A stretch of DNA of 64,000 nt from a bacterium (GTDB taxonomy: Bacteria; Acidobacteriota; Polarisedimenticolia; Polarisedimenticolales; Polarisedimenticolaceae), in assembly GCA_024226515.1 (NCBI GenBank), contig JAAELQ010000292.1, positions 27,179-91,178 of the forward strand, in the 5' to 3' direction. The translations under genes were made by a program, and so were the position numbers. How positions within the stretch are numbered: the first letter of the stretch is position 1; every line of letters starts with the position of its first letter. The notes beneath the pieces are model-generated. The model saw only the letters and a list, made by a program, of their open reading frames with translations, made no database searches and had not been told where the DNA came from. This document shows positions 34,294 to 42,199 of the stretch, piece by piece.

Positions 34294-36567
34294 TCAGGGG
34301 CATGCACCCGCGACCCGGCGGGATTCCGGCTGCGCCAGGCCCAGGTGATCGCCGCAGACTCCGTTGACGCGCACGAGGTACGCGAACAGCGCCGCGGGCG
34401 TCGCGGCATCGCTCGCCGCGGGGGTCGGTTGTTGGGCCGCGAGACACTCCGGCGACGTGAAGTCCCACGGAGCGGGACTGCGCAGCAGGTCGTACGACAC
34501 ACCGCCGCCGCCCGTGTCGATCGGGGCGGTCCACTCGAGGTCGGTCGGAGTGGTGAATTTCAGCTCCGTCGCCGGCCCGATTCGCTCGGCGTTGCCGGGA
34601 TCGCCCGGGCCGCAGTCGCAGGCGGCTCCCACACCGTCGCCGTCGAGGTCGGCCTGCGTGGCGTTGGGCACGGTCGGGCAGTTGTCGGTCGTGTCGCAGA
34701 CGAGGTCGACGTCGTCATCCAGCTCGACCTCGCCGCAGCCGCACGCGCCGGGGTCGAACTTCCACGGGTCCGCCGGGCACAGGTCCGCGCAGTCCGGCAT
34801 GCCGTCGATGTCGAAGTCGACGCCGTCGTTCTCGCCGGGACAGCGGTCGTAGCAGTCGTACACGCCGTCCTCGTCCGAATCGACGTCGGGGATCTCACAC
34901 GGGCACTGACGGAAGATGTAGATGTTCCACTTCGAGGGGTCTTCGGGGCACTGGTCGTAGCAGTCGGGGATGCCGTCCGCGTCGGTGTCGGCCTCACCGT
35001 GATCCGGGTCGTCGGGGCAGTTGTCGGCGCAGTCGGGGATGCTGTCTCCGTCGCTGTCGACATCCTCGGGGACGCCGCACGGGCACCAGAAGAAGCCCTG
35101 CGTGCCGTCCGCCCCGCCCTTGGTCGGGTCGTCGGGACAGATGTCGCTGCAATTACCGATGCCGTCGCCGTCGTAATCCGGCTCGTCGGCGAAACCGTCG
35201 CAGTTGTTGTCCCGGTAGTCGCACAGCTCCTGTGCCCCCGGGTAGATCGTGTCGTCGTCGTCGTTGCAGTCGATCAGCTCGTCGAAACCGTCGCCGTCGA
35301 TGTCGCACGGGCCGAGCCCCTCGTCGACGACCTCGTCACAGTTGTTGTCCTTGTGGTCGCAGATCTCGGGCGCCCCGGGGTAGACGGTGGCGTCGTGATC
35401 GTCGCAGTCCAGCGTCTCGCCGACACCGTCCATGTCGATGTCGGGCTCGTCGCGCTCGATCTCGATCGTCACCGTCGACGCGTCGTGCGACAGCTGCGTG
35501 ATGACGAGGTTGTGCGCCACCGGATCGGAGTAGGCGGCCAGGTCGTCGAGGCCCGTGATGTAGAACGTCTGCGAACTGAATCCCGTCGAGTTGTGGACCT
35601 GCAGGCGGTTCAGGTACGTCGAGCTCATCGTCGAGTCGTAGCCCACCGCGGCGCGATAGGACAGGTAGTACGGGCGGTTCGGGACGTCGGGACGCGAGAT
35701 GCGGACCACCTGCGGGAACTGGGCCAGCGCCGGGTCGGTCTCGAGCGCCTCGAGCGTGAGGTTCCAGATGCCACCGCCGAACAGGTCCACGATCTGCCCC
35801 GCCGGGACCCAGTCCATCTGCACCTTGTGCGGACCGTTGAACTGCCGCCAGATCGACGACGATCCCATGATGTCCGACAGGTCGCCGTACTCCGAATTGA
35901 TCGTGCCGTCGTTGTCGGGGTCGGTCGACGCGTGGTGCAGCCCCAGGTTGTGCCCGATCTCGTGGGCGTACGTCGTCGCTCGTGTCGTGCGCATCCACGT
36001 CCGGCACGAGCTCGAGCAGCCGAGCTGCCCCCGCCCCGACCAGCTACTGCACACGCCGCTCACCTTCGGCAGCACGTACATCCGGTGCTGATACAACCCG
36101 AGATCCACGCCCAGGGCCTGCAGCTCCGTATCCGCCTCGTTGGACCACGTGTGATAGGTGCACTCGGCGCCGATGATGCTGCTGGGAATCGTCACGTGGA
36201 AGATGTCGTGCAGCATGTCGCCGTCGGCGTCCGACACCAGCGTCGTCAACCCGAACGACGCCTCGGCGATCACGCCCGCCGTGTTCCGGGTGTTGTCGTA
36301 CAGCACCCCGGCGACGAACGCGACCGGGTCGGCGACGTTGTACGTGTTGGCGACCGTCTCGTCGGCGAAGTCGACGATGACCGCCATCACCGTGCGTGGG
36401 CCGTGCGGCACGGCGGCGGTGAATCCGCCCAGCGGTTCGTCGACGAACTCGACGACGCACTTGTCGGCGTCCTCATCGACGTGCTTTACGGAGACCGGGA
36501 GACCGTCCCCCGCGATCGATACGCCCGCGCTCGAAATCACGATCAGCAGCGCCGCCAGCTTCGCCAT
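34294..36567 (-). CDS. Secreted M11-like metzincin protease with MopE and Ca-binding repeats
   Basis: 757 residues from ATG 36567 after GAGGAGG, with a 20-residue signal peptide. The zinc motif HEIGHNLGLHH is at 202-212 and the Met-turn DIMGSSS near 232, as in gametolysin (M11) and other metzincins. From about 395 two MopE-type units (YPGAPEICDHKDNNCD and YPGAQELCDYRDNNCD) and five thrombospondin-3-like Asp-rich repeats (DSDGDSIPDCADNCPDDP and similar) would bind calcium. The end is a beta module (VSYDLLRS, FAYLVRVNGVC) like that of other exported proteins here. The stop abuts that of the selenoprotein gene on the other strand. Confidence 0.88.
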   Translation of the reverse strand: MAKLAALLIVISSAGVSIAGDGLPVSVKHVDEDADKCVVEFVDEPLGGFTAAVPHGPRTVMAVIVDFADETVANTYNVADPVAFVAGVLYDNTRNTAGVIAEASFGLTTLVSDADGDMLHDIFHVTIPSSIIGAECTYHTWSNEADTELQALGVDLGLYQHRMYVLPKVSGVCSSWSGRGQLGCSSSCRTWMRTTRATTYAHEIGHNLGLHHASTDPDNDGTINSEYGDLSDIMGSSSIWRQFNGPHKVQMDWVPAGQIVDLFGGGIWNLTLEALETDPALAQFPQVVRISRPDVPNRPYYLSYRAAVGYDSTMSSTYLNRLQVHNSTGFSSQTFYITGLDDLAAYSDPVAHNLVITQLSHDASTVTIEIERDEPDIDMDGVGETLDCDDHDATVYPGAPEICDHKDNNCDEVVDEGLGPCDIDGDGFDELIDCNDDDDTIYPGAQELCDYRDNNCDGFADEPDYDGDGIGNCSDICPDDPTKGGADGTQGFFWCPCGVPEDVDSDGDSIPDCADNCPDDPDHGEADTDADGIPDCYDQCPEDPSKWNIYIFRQCPCEIPDVDSDEDGVYDCYDRCPGENDGVDFDIDGMPDCADLCPADPWKFDPGACGCGEVELDDDVDLVCDTTDNCPTVPNATQADLDGDGVGAACDCGPGDPGNAERIGPATELKFTTPTDLEWTAPIDTGGGGVSYDLLRSPAPWDFTSPECLAAQQPTPAASDAATPAALFAYLVRVNGVCGDHLGLAQPESRRVAGACP

Positions 36568-36665
36568 GCACCCTCCTCATCGACGCGACCTGTTCGCGAC
36601 AGAGAGAATCTACCGGAAAAGCCACACCGGACAAGGACAGGATGCTCTCGATCGCGCAGCCGCGG

Positions 36666-37085
36666 TCATTGCCCCAGGATCACCCCGACCAGCTCGCGCT
36701 CGCGGTCGCGATTGTCGAAGTTGATCGCTACGATCTGCTGCCAGGTCCCGAGCTGCAACCGCCCGTCGACGATCGGCAACGCGAGGCTCGTCTTGAGCAG
36801 CGCCGAGCGGACATGCGAGAAGCCGTTGCCGTCGCCCCAGCGCTCGTTGTGCTCGTAGTGCGCGTCGCCCGGGGCGAGCTCCTCGACGACGCGACGCAGG
36901 TCGGCGAGGGCTCCGGGCTCGTACTCGATCGTGGTCAGACCGCCCGTCGAGCCGACCATCTGCAGCGTCAGCGTTCCGGTCCGGACGCCGGAGTCCTGCA
37001 GCCAGGCGACGGCCTCCGCCGTCACGTCGCAGTGGCCGAATCCGGCGGCGAGCTTGAGCGTCGTCGAATAGTCGTTGGCGATCAC
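36666..37085 (-). CDS. yjbQ: YjbQ/UPF0047 family protein
   Basis: 139 residues from GTG 37085, ten bases after GGAGG inside the end of the ClC gene. GLTTIEYEPGAL, HNERWGDGNGFSHVRSALL and LGTWQQIVAINFDNRDRER are the conserved blocks of YjbQ, a small homotrimeric alpha-beta protein reported to have weak thiamine-phosphate synthase activity. Its physiological role is unsettled. It is last in the hipB-hipA-ClC operon. Confidence 0.92.
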   Translation of the reverse strand: MIANDYSTTLKLAAGFGHCDVTAEAVAWLQDSGVRTGTLTLQMVGSTGGLTTIEYEPGALADLRRVVEELAPGDAHYEHNERWGDGNGFSHVRSALLKTSLALPIVDGRLQLGTWQQIVAINFDNRDRERELVGVILGQ

Positions 37086-37090
37086 GGCGG

Positions 37091-38884
37091 TCAGTCCTCC
37101 GTCCGGCGGCGCCGGCTGAGCGCCAGGTTGTAGGCCCGGACGAGGTCGTTGCGCCGGATCACTCCGAGCAGGCGCCGCGGATCGTCCCGGGCGACGACGG
37201 GCAGGCGCGAGAGATCGCGCGGCCCCATCTTGCGCAGCACCACGTCCAGCGTCTCGTCCGGATGGCACGTGACCAGCGTGGGCGTCATGACGTCGACGAC
37301 GAAGCGGGCCGCCTCGAGGTCCTCCGCCCGCTGGACGTCGGTCAGCGAGACGATGCCGCACAGCACCCCGCCGTCGTCCAGCACGGGGAACGCGTGCCGA
37401 TTGGTCTTGCGGAACAGAGTCGAGACCTCGGACAGCGGCGTCGCCGGCGTGACCGTGCTGACGTCGCGCGTCATCGCATGCTCGACGCGCACGCCCTCCA
37501 GCACATCGGTGTCGCGTCCGTGACGAATGCGCACACCGCGCCGCGTCAGCTTCAGCGTGTAGATCGATTCGCCCTTCATCAGGAAGCGGCTGACCAGCGT
37601 CGAGACGACGACGGTCGCCATCAACGGCAGGATGATCTTGTAGTCGCCCGTCAGCTCGAACATGATGATCACGGCCGTCAGCGAGGCGAACGTCGTCCCC
37701 GCGAACAGCGCGCCCATGCCGACCAGCGCGTAGGCTCCCGGCGGTCCGGGTAGGCCCGGGAACAGCTGCTGCATCACGAGGCCGTAGCCGCCGCCGAGCA
37801 TCGCCCCGATGAACAGGCCCGGTGCGAACACGCCACCCGAGCCGCCCGAGCCGACGGTGAGCGACGTGGCCACGATCTTCAGCAGCAACAGCGCCAGAAC
37901 GACGACGATCACCAGCTCGCCGTGCAAGGCGGCCTCGATCGTCTCGTAGCCCACGCCGTAGACCTGTGGAATCGACTCGAAATCCAGCCCCGGTAAGAAC
38001 CGATAGGACAGCGCCATCGCCCCTAGCGCAGCGCCGCCGATCGCGGGTTTGACCCACTCCGGAATCGCGCGCCAGGAATCGAACAGGTCCTCGGACCAGT
38101 AGATCGCACGTGTGTAGAACACGGCCACCAGCGCGGTGACCAGGCCCAGCACGACGTACATCGGGAACTCCCACAACGAGTTGATCGCGTACTCGGGGAC
38201 CACGAACGCAGGGACGTCGCCGAATGCGGCGCGGCCCACGACGCTGGCCGTGACGGAGGCCACGACGACCGTGCCGAACGAGCGCACGCCGAAGTCGCCG
38301 AGGATCACCTCGAGGGCGAAGATCACCCCCGCGATCGGCGCGTTGAACGTCGCGGCGACGCCGGCGGCGGCGCCGCAGGCGACCAGGTTGCGCACGCGCG
38401 AGCTGGACAGGCGCAACCACTGACCGACGCTGGAGCCCAACGCCGAGCCGATCTGAACGATCGGCCCCTCGCGACCGACCGAGCCCCCCGAACCGATCGA
38501 GAGCGACGAGGCCAGCGACTTGACGATCGCCACGACCGGACGGATGCGGCCCTTGCGCAACGCGACCGCCGCCATCACCTCCGGCACGCCGTGCCCCTTG
38601 GCTTCGCGGGCGAAGAACCAGACCAGCGGTCCGACGAGCAACCCTCCCAGGGCCGGCGCCAGGACGAGGTGTAGGTCCCCCGCCCCCTCGGTGATTCGTG
38701 GGAGAACGTCGAAGCAGAGGTACGCCACGCTGTCGATCAGCCAGCGGAATACGATGGCGCCCACACCCGCGGCGAAACCGACGAGCACGGCCGTGCCCAT
38801 CAGCACCGCTCCTTCGAGACGGTACTTGCCGACGTAGATCGCCAGGCGTCGCCGCCACCATGTGGATCGGAGGTAGCGCTTCAC
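37091..38884 (-). CDS. ClC-family chloride channel/transporter with CBS pair
   Basis: 597 residues. The selectivity-filter motifs are present: GSGGSVGREGPIVQIG, where the Glu in REGP is the gating residue of H+/Cl- exchangers, and TVGSGGSGGVFAPGLFIGA. About 10-12 membrane helices span residues 25-445, then two CBS domains (VEHAMTRDVSTVTPATPL and VVDVMTPTLVTCHPDETL) form the cytoplasmic regulatory part that may bind adenosine nucleotides. GTG 38884 overlaps the hipA stop (GTGA), so translation is coupled to hipA. Confidence 0.94.
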   Translation of the reverse strand: MKRYLRSTWWRRRLAIYVGKYRLEGAVLMGTAVLVGFAAGVGAIVFRWLIDSVAYLCFDVLPRITEGAGDLHLVLAPALGGLLVGPLVWFFAREAKGHGVPEVMAAVALRKGRIRPVVAIVKSLASSLSIGSGGSVGREGPIVQIGSALGSSVGQWLRLSSSRVRNLVACGAAAGVAATFNAPIAGVIFALEVILGDFGVRSFGTVVVASVTASVVGRAAFGDVPAFVVPEYAINSLWEFPMYVVLGLVTALVAVFYTRAIYWSEDLFDSWRAIPEWVKPAIGGAALGAMALSYRFLPGLDFESIPQVYGVGYETIEAALHGELVIVVVLALLLLKIVATSLTVGSGGSGGVFAPGLFIGAMLGGGYGLVMQQLFPGLPGPPGAYALVGMGALFAGTTFASLTAVIIMFELTGDYKIILPLMATVVVSTLVSRFLMKGESIYTLKLTRRGVRIRHGRDTDVLEGVRVEHAMTRDVSTVTPATPLSEVSTLFRKTNRHAFPVLDDGGVLCGIVSLTDVQRAEDLEAARFVVDVMTPTLVTCHPDETLDVVLRKMGPRDLSRLPVVARDDPRRLLGVIRRNDLVRAYNLALSRRRRTED

Positions 38885-40185
38885 GTCAGCTCCAATCGCA
38901 GCACGCGGAGAATCCGATCACGAACGGCGCCCGGAACGCCGGCTGCTTCGGCGTACTCCGGCCAGCGGGAAACGGTCTCGAGCACCTCGCCGACGATCGT
39001 CTCGGCGCGCCCACGCTTCATCGACACCGCCCGCGCGCAGGCCCTCAGGTCGTCCATGTCGAACCCGTCGCGCTTCGCGTTCAACGTCATCTGGTGCTGC
39101 GCCGTCCAGCGTCCGGACGGATTGAAGCTGTAGGTCAGGTCGAACGCCGGAGAGAGCGACCAGTTGCCGGACTTGTCCATCAGGAACGCGATGTTCTTGA
39201 CGTGGTCGTCCTGATTGCGCGCGACGACGTTGAACACCATGCGGCGGAACTGCTGCTCGGTGGCGCTCATGGGAAGCCCCAGCCGGCGAATCACGAGCAG
39301 CGCCTGCTCGTAGCTGTAGGCGCCGGCCAGGTTGTAGTCGTAGTGCGCCATCGCTCCCAACGATTGCATGTGCAGCTTCTGCCCTCCCGGCAACCGGTCG
39401 AAGCGCCGCGTCATGAAGTGACGGCGGCCGTGCTCCTCCAGCAGACGGCAGTCGTTGACCTCGATGCCGCAATCGCGCGCCATCAGGTAGTAGGCGTACT
39501 CGATGGCCCCGTAGCCGACGGGGTCGTCGAGCTCCTTGTCCCGGTTCCCGCGCACCCCGTCGAACTTGAGCAACCAGTGCTCGAAGCCGGATCCGGCCTC
39601 GATCTGACCCGACCGAACCTCCTCGGTCTGCGGGTTCCAGGCGATCACCGCCTTGGCCCGAGCGCCGCCGGCCGACGTGCCGACTCGCAACAGGTCGACG
39701 AGGGCGCGCTCGCGCTGCGACTCCGTGAACGAGGTCTGCAGATCCTCGCGCTGCGTCAACACGGCCGAGGCCAGCTCGACGAGCTGGTCGATGCGGACCT
39801 GTCGCACGTCCGACGGCTGCGGCCCGGTCGCCGGCACGAACTCGAGGGCGCCCATCCCGCGGCTGCCCGTGTAGCACAACCGCTCCACCGCGTTGAACGA
39901 ATCAGGCGTTCGACCTTGCCGGGCCAGCCAGGCGTCGATCAGCGCGTTGCCGAAACGGTCGGGCAGCGAATCCGCCAGCAGGCCGGGCAGTCCGTGAAAC
40001 GCCTCACGCGCCAGCTCGGGGAAGCGATAGATGCGATTCGACAGGGGCATGGCCAGGGGAGCGATCTCGATCTCGCTGGCGCCGAACGGGGGGGCGTACT
40101 CGAACGCTGCGACGTCGCCGTCGTCCGCGAGCGATACCGCGCCGATCTGTCGACCCCACAGCCGCACCTCGGCAACACTGCTCAC
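38881..40185 (-). CDS. hipA: HipA-family serine/threonine kinase toxin
   Basis: 434 residues. The HipA N-terminal couple (AEVRLWGRQIGAVSL) precedes the kinase: TSAGGARAKAVIAW is the phosphate-binding region, EHWLLKFDG the Lys strand, VVARNQDDHVKNIAFL the catalytic loop with Asp, and LSPAFDLTYSF the Mg-binding Asp. HipA phosphorylates glutamyl-tRNA synthetase or other targets and slows growth unless bound by HipB. It overlaps hipB by four bases upstream and the ClC gene by four downstream. Confidence 0.94.
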   Translation of the reverse strand: MSSVAEVRLWGRQIGAVSLADDGDVAAFEYAPPFGASEIEIAPLAMPLSNRIYRFPELAREAFHGLPGLLADSLPDRFGNALIDAWLARQGRTPDSFNAVERLCYTGSRGMGALEFVPATGPQPSDVRQVRIDQLVELASAVLTQREDLQTSFTESQRERALVDLLRVGTSAGGARAKAVIAWNPQTEEVRSGQIEAGSGFEHWLLKFDGVRGNRDKELDDPVGYGAIEYAYYLMARDCGIEVNDCRLLEEHGRRHFMTRRFDRLPGGQKLHMQSLGAMAHYDYNLAGAYSYEQALLVIRRLGLPMSATEQQFRRMVFNVVARNQDDHVKNIAFLMDKSGNWSLSPAFDLTYSFNPSGRWTAQHQMTLNAKRDGFDMDDLRACARAVSMKRGRAETIVGEVLETVSRWPEYAEAAGVPGAVRDRILRVLRLELT

Positions 40186-40541
40186 TCGTCTTCGCCCCAG
40201 GTCCAGGGCTCTTCCGGCTCGACCGTACGTCGGCTGCCGGACGCCCGCTGCCGGAGCCTACCCTTGCCCTGCAGTTGCGCCATCGGGCCCGGCGTCGAGC
40301 GCGGAACGAGTTGCTCCAGCCCCGCGAGCAGCTCGAGCACGCGGAAGATCCGGATCATGCTCGACATCTGCGACGAGCCCCCGGATTCGATCCGTTCGAC
40401 CGTGCGCTTGGCCACTCCCGCCTGCTCGGCGACCTGCGCCTGCGTCAGCTGCATCTCCAACCGGCGGCGTGCGATGCGCGCTCCGACTTCGGCGAGGATC
40501 GCTTCGTCGGTCAACAGCTCGTTGATTTCATTAATCGTCAT
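40182..40541 (-). CDS. hipB: HipB-like XRE-family antitoxin/repressor
   Basis: 119 residues from ATG 40541; the longer frame from a TTG 39 bases upstream is not preferred. The helix-turn-helix is RIARRRLEMQLTQAQVAEQ followed by AGVAKRTVERIESG. A C-terminal Arg- and Glu-rich tail ends in WTWGEDE. It should bind HipA and repress the operon; three TTGCGA copies lie in the promoter just upstream. Confidence 0.9.
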   Translation of the reverse strand: MTINEINELLTDEAILAEVGARIARRRLEMQLTQAQVAEQAGVAKRTVERIESGGSSQMSSMIRIFRVLELLAGLEQLVPRSTPGPMAQLQGKGRLRQRASGSRRTVEPEEPWTWGEDE

Positions 40542-40574
40542 GATCAGCGACTTACCACTCCCGATCAGCTTTAG

Positions 40575-40628
40575 TCGCAACTATAGACGAATTAGCTAAA
40601 ACTCGCAAGACCGAGATTTATGTCGCAA
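40575..40628 (-). promoter_or_regulatory. hipBA promoter with three TTGCGA repeats
   Basis: On the minus strand TTGCGA (40608-40603) is separated by 17 bases from TATAGT (40585-40580), a good sigma-70 promoter. TTGCGA occurs three times, at 40575-40580, 40603-40608 and 40623-40628, all in the same direction. These are candidate HipB operator sites, one of them over the -35 box. Confidence 0.6.
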
Positions 40629-40737
40629 ATTTCGGCGAGTTACGCAGAATACCAGTTCCTTCCCCGCTCCGTCTCGGCTTCGGCTAGTCTCGCGGGAAGC
40701 AGACAAACGGACTCGCGACACAGGAGGGGGTGTCGGG

Positions 40738-42192
40738 ATGGGGGCATCGCGAAGCGGCCGCCGGCTGCTCATCGCTCTGATCGTCGTTTCGGCGGCGTAC
40801 AGCCTCTTCTTGTCCAACGAGTTCGAGTTCAACAACGTGGACGACGCGTACATCGCGTTCCGCTACGGACGCAACCTGATGGACGGCCACGGGCCCGTGT
40901 TCAATCCGGGCGAACGCGTCGAGGGGTACACGAGCCCGCTGTGGACTCTCGTCATGGCTCCCTTCACCCGCGTCGGAATCGACATCGTGTGGTTCAGCAT
41001 CGCGTTCGGGCTCGCCGCATCCATCGCGGCGCTGGTCGGGCTGTACGCGCACGCGAGACGGCTCGTGCGATCCGGCCTCGGTGCCGGAGTGCTGGCCGTC
41101 CTGCCGCTGGTCGCCCTGGACAACACGTTCGCGTTCTGGGCCGTCGGCGGCATGGAGACGCCGTTGTTCACGGCGCTCGTGCTGTGGGGCAGCTACGTCG
41201 CGCTCGTCGCACGGTCCGAGCGCCGCGCGCTGCTCGCGGGTTTGCTGCTGGGGTTGGCCACGCTGACACGCCCCGAGGGACTCCTGATCGCCGGCTGCGT
41301 GGGGGCGCATCGTGTGCTGTTCGGAGAACGGCCACGGCGCGAGCTTGCCGCCCTCGGTCTCGGGGTCGCCTTGCCGCTGATCCCGCATGTCGCCTTCCGG
41401 CTCGCGTACTACGGAACGTGGCTGCCGAACACGTTTCACAACAAGGTCGACGTGGGCCGGGCGTCGTTCTCCGCCGGGCTGTCCTACCTGCTGCGGTTTC
41501 TCCAGTGGCGCTATGCGATCCCGCTGCTGGCGCTGCCGATCCTGGCGCTTCGCCGGCCTCGCTCGCAGGTCTCGCTGCACGTGATGGTCGTCGCCGCCTA
41601 CGTCGCGTACATCGTGGCCGTCGGCGGAGACTGGCCGGTAGCCAACCGATTCTTCGCGCCGATTCTCCCCATGCTGTACCTGCTGGTGGTAGTGACGCTG
41701 GTCGAGTTGCCGCAGCCCACCCTGCGTCGACTGATCCTCGCGGCCTGCGTGGGGCTGGTCGCGTGGGGCACGTTCACGCAGGCCGACTCGTACGGGCTCG
41801 TGCGAAATGAGCGCAACGTCGAGGTCGAGACTCAGCGCAAGCGCTTCGGGATGTGGTTGAAAGATCGCCTGCCCACGGGGACCCTGATCGCGGTTGGACC
41901 GGCCGGAGCGATCCCCTACTACTCGGAACTCCCCGCGATCGACATGTGGGGCCTGGCCGACGCGCACATCGCGCTCGCGCCGCGGGACGGCTTCGAGCCG
42001 GGGCACGACCGGTCCGATCTCGCCTACGTGCTGTCACGCGACCCGGTGCTGGTCGTCGGCTACCTGCCGAAGGGTTCAGCCAGACCGCACGGGTACCTCG
42101 TTGCCGGGCCGGGCATCCCCGACGCGGTCCGCCCCAGAGAGCCCGTCTTCATCTCCATGGCCGACGCTCCCGTGCTGGCCGCGGGCCCCTGA
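40738..42192 (+). CDS. GT-C family membrane glycosyltransferase
   Basis: 484 residues from ATG 40738 after AGGAGGGGG. About ten membrane helices. The first periplasmic loop has NVDDAYIAFRYGRNL (the DD pair of the GT39/AftB/ArnT-type catalytic loop) followed by ERVEGYTSPLWTL. GMETPLF and LTRPEGLL are also typical of this group. Such enzymes transfer sugars from polyprenyl-phosphate donors to glycans or proteins on the outer face of the membrane. The last 130 residues form a soluble extracytoplasmic domain. No neighbour shows the target. Confidence 0.85.
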   Translation: MGASRSGRRLLIALIVVSAAYSLFLSNEFEFNNVDDAYIAFRYGRNLMDGHGPVFNPGERVEGYTSPLWTLVMAPFTRVGIDIVWFSIAFGLAASIAALVGLYAHARRLVRSGLGAGVLAVLPLVALDNTFAFWAVGGMETPLFTALVLWGSYVALVARSERRALLAGLLLGLATLTRPEGLLIAGCVGAHRVLFGERPRRELAALGLGVALPLIPHVAFRLAYYGTWLPNTFHNKVDVGRASFSAGLSYLLRFLQWRYAIPLLALPILALRRPRSQVSLHVMVVAAYVAYIVAVGGDWPVANRFFAPILPMLYLLVVVTLVELPQPTLRRLILAACVGLVAWGTFTQADSYGLVRNERNVEVETQRKRFGMWLKDRLPTGTLIAVGPAGAIPYYSELPAIDMWGLADAHIALAPRDGFEPGHDRSDLAYVLSRDPVLVVGYLPKGSARPHGYLVAGPGIPDAVRPREPVFISMADAPVLAAGP

Positions 42193-42199
42193 TCGCCGG

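Noticed and set aside
34345..36858. Long open frame of 837 codons on the plus strand
   Set aside because: Antisense to the M11/MopE protease; its repetitive translation mirrors the Asp-rich repeats.
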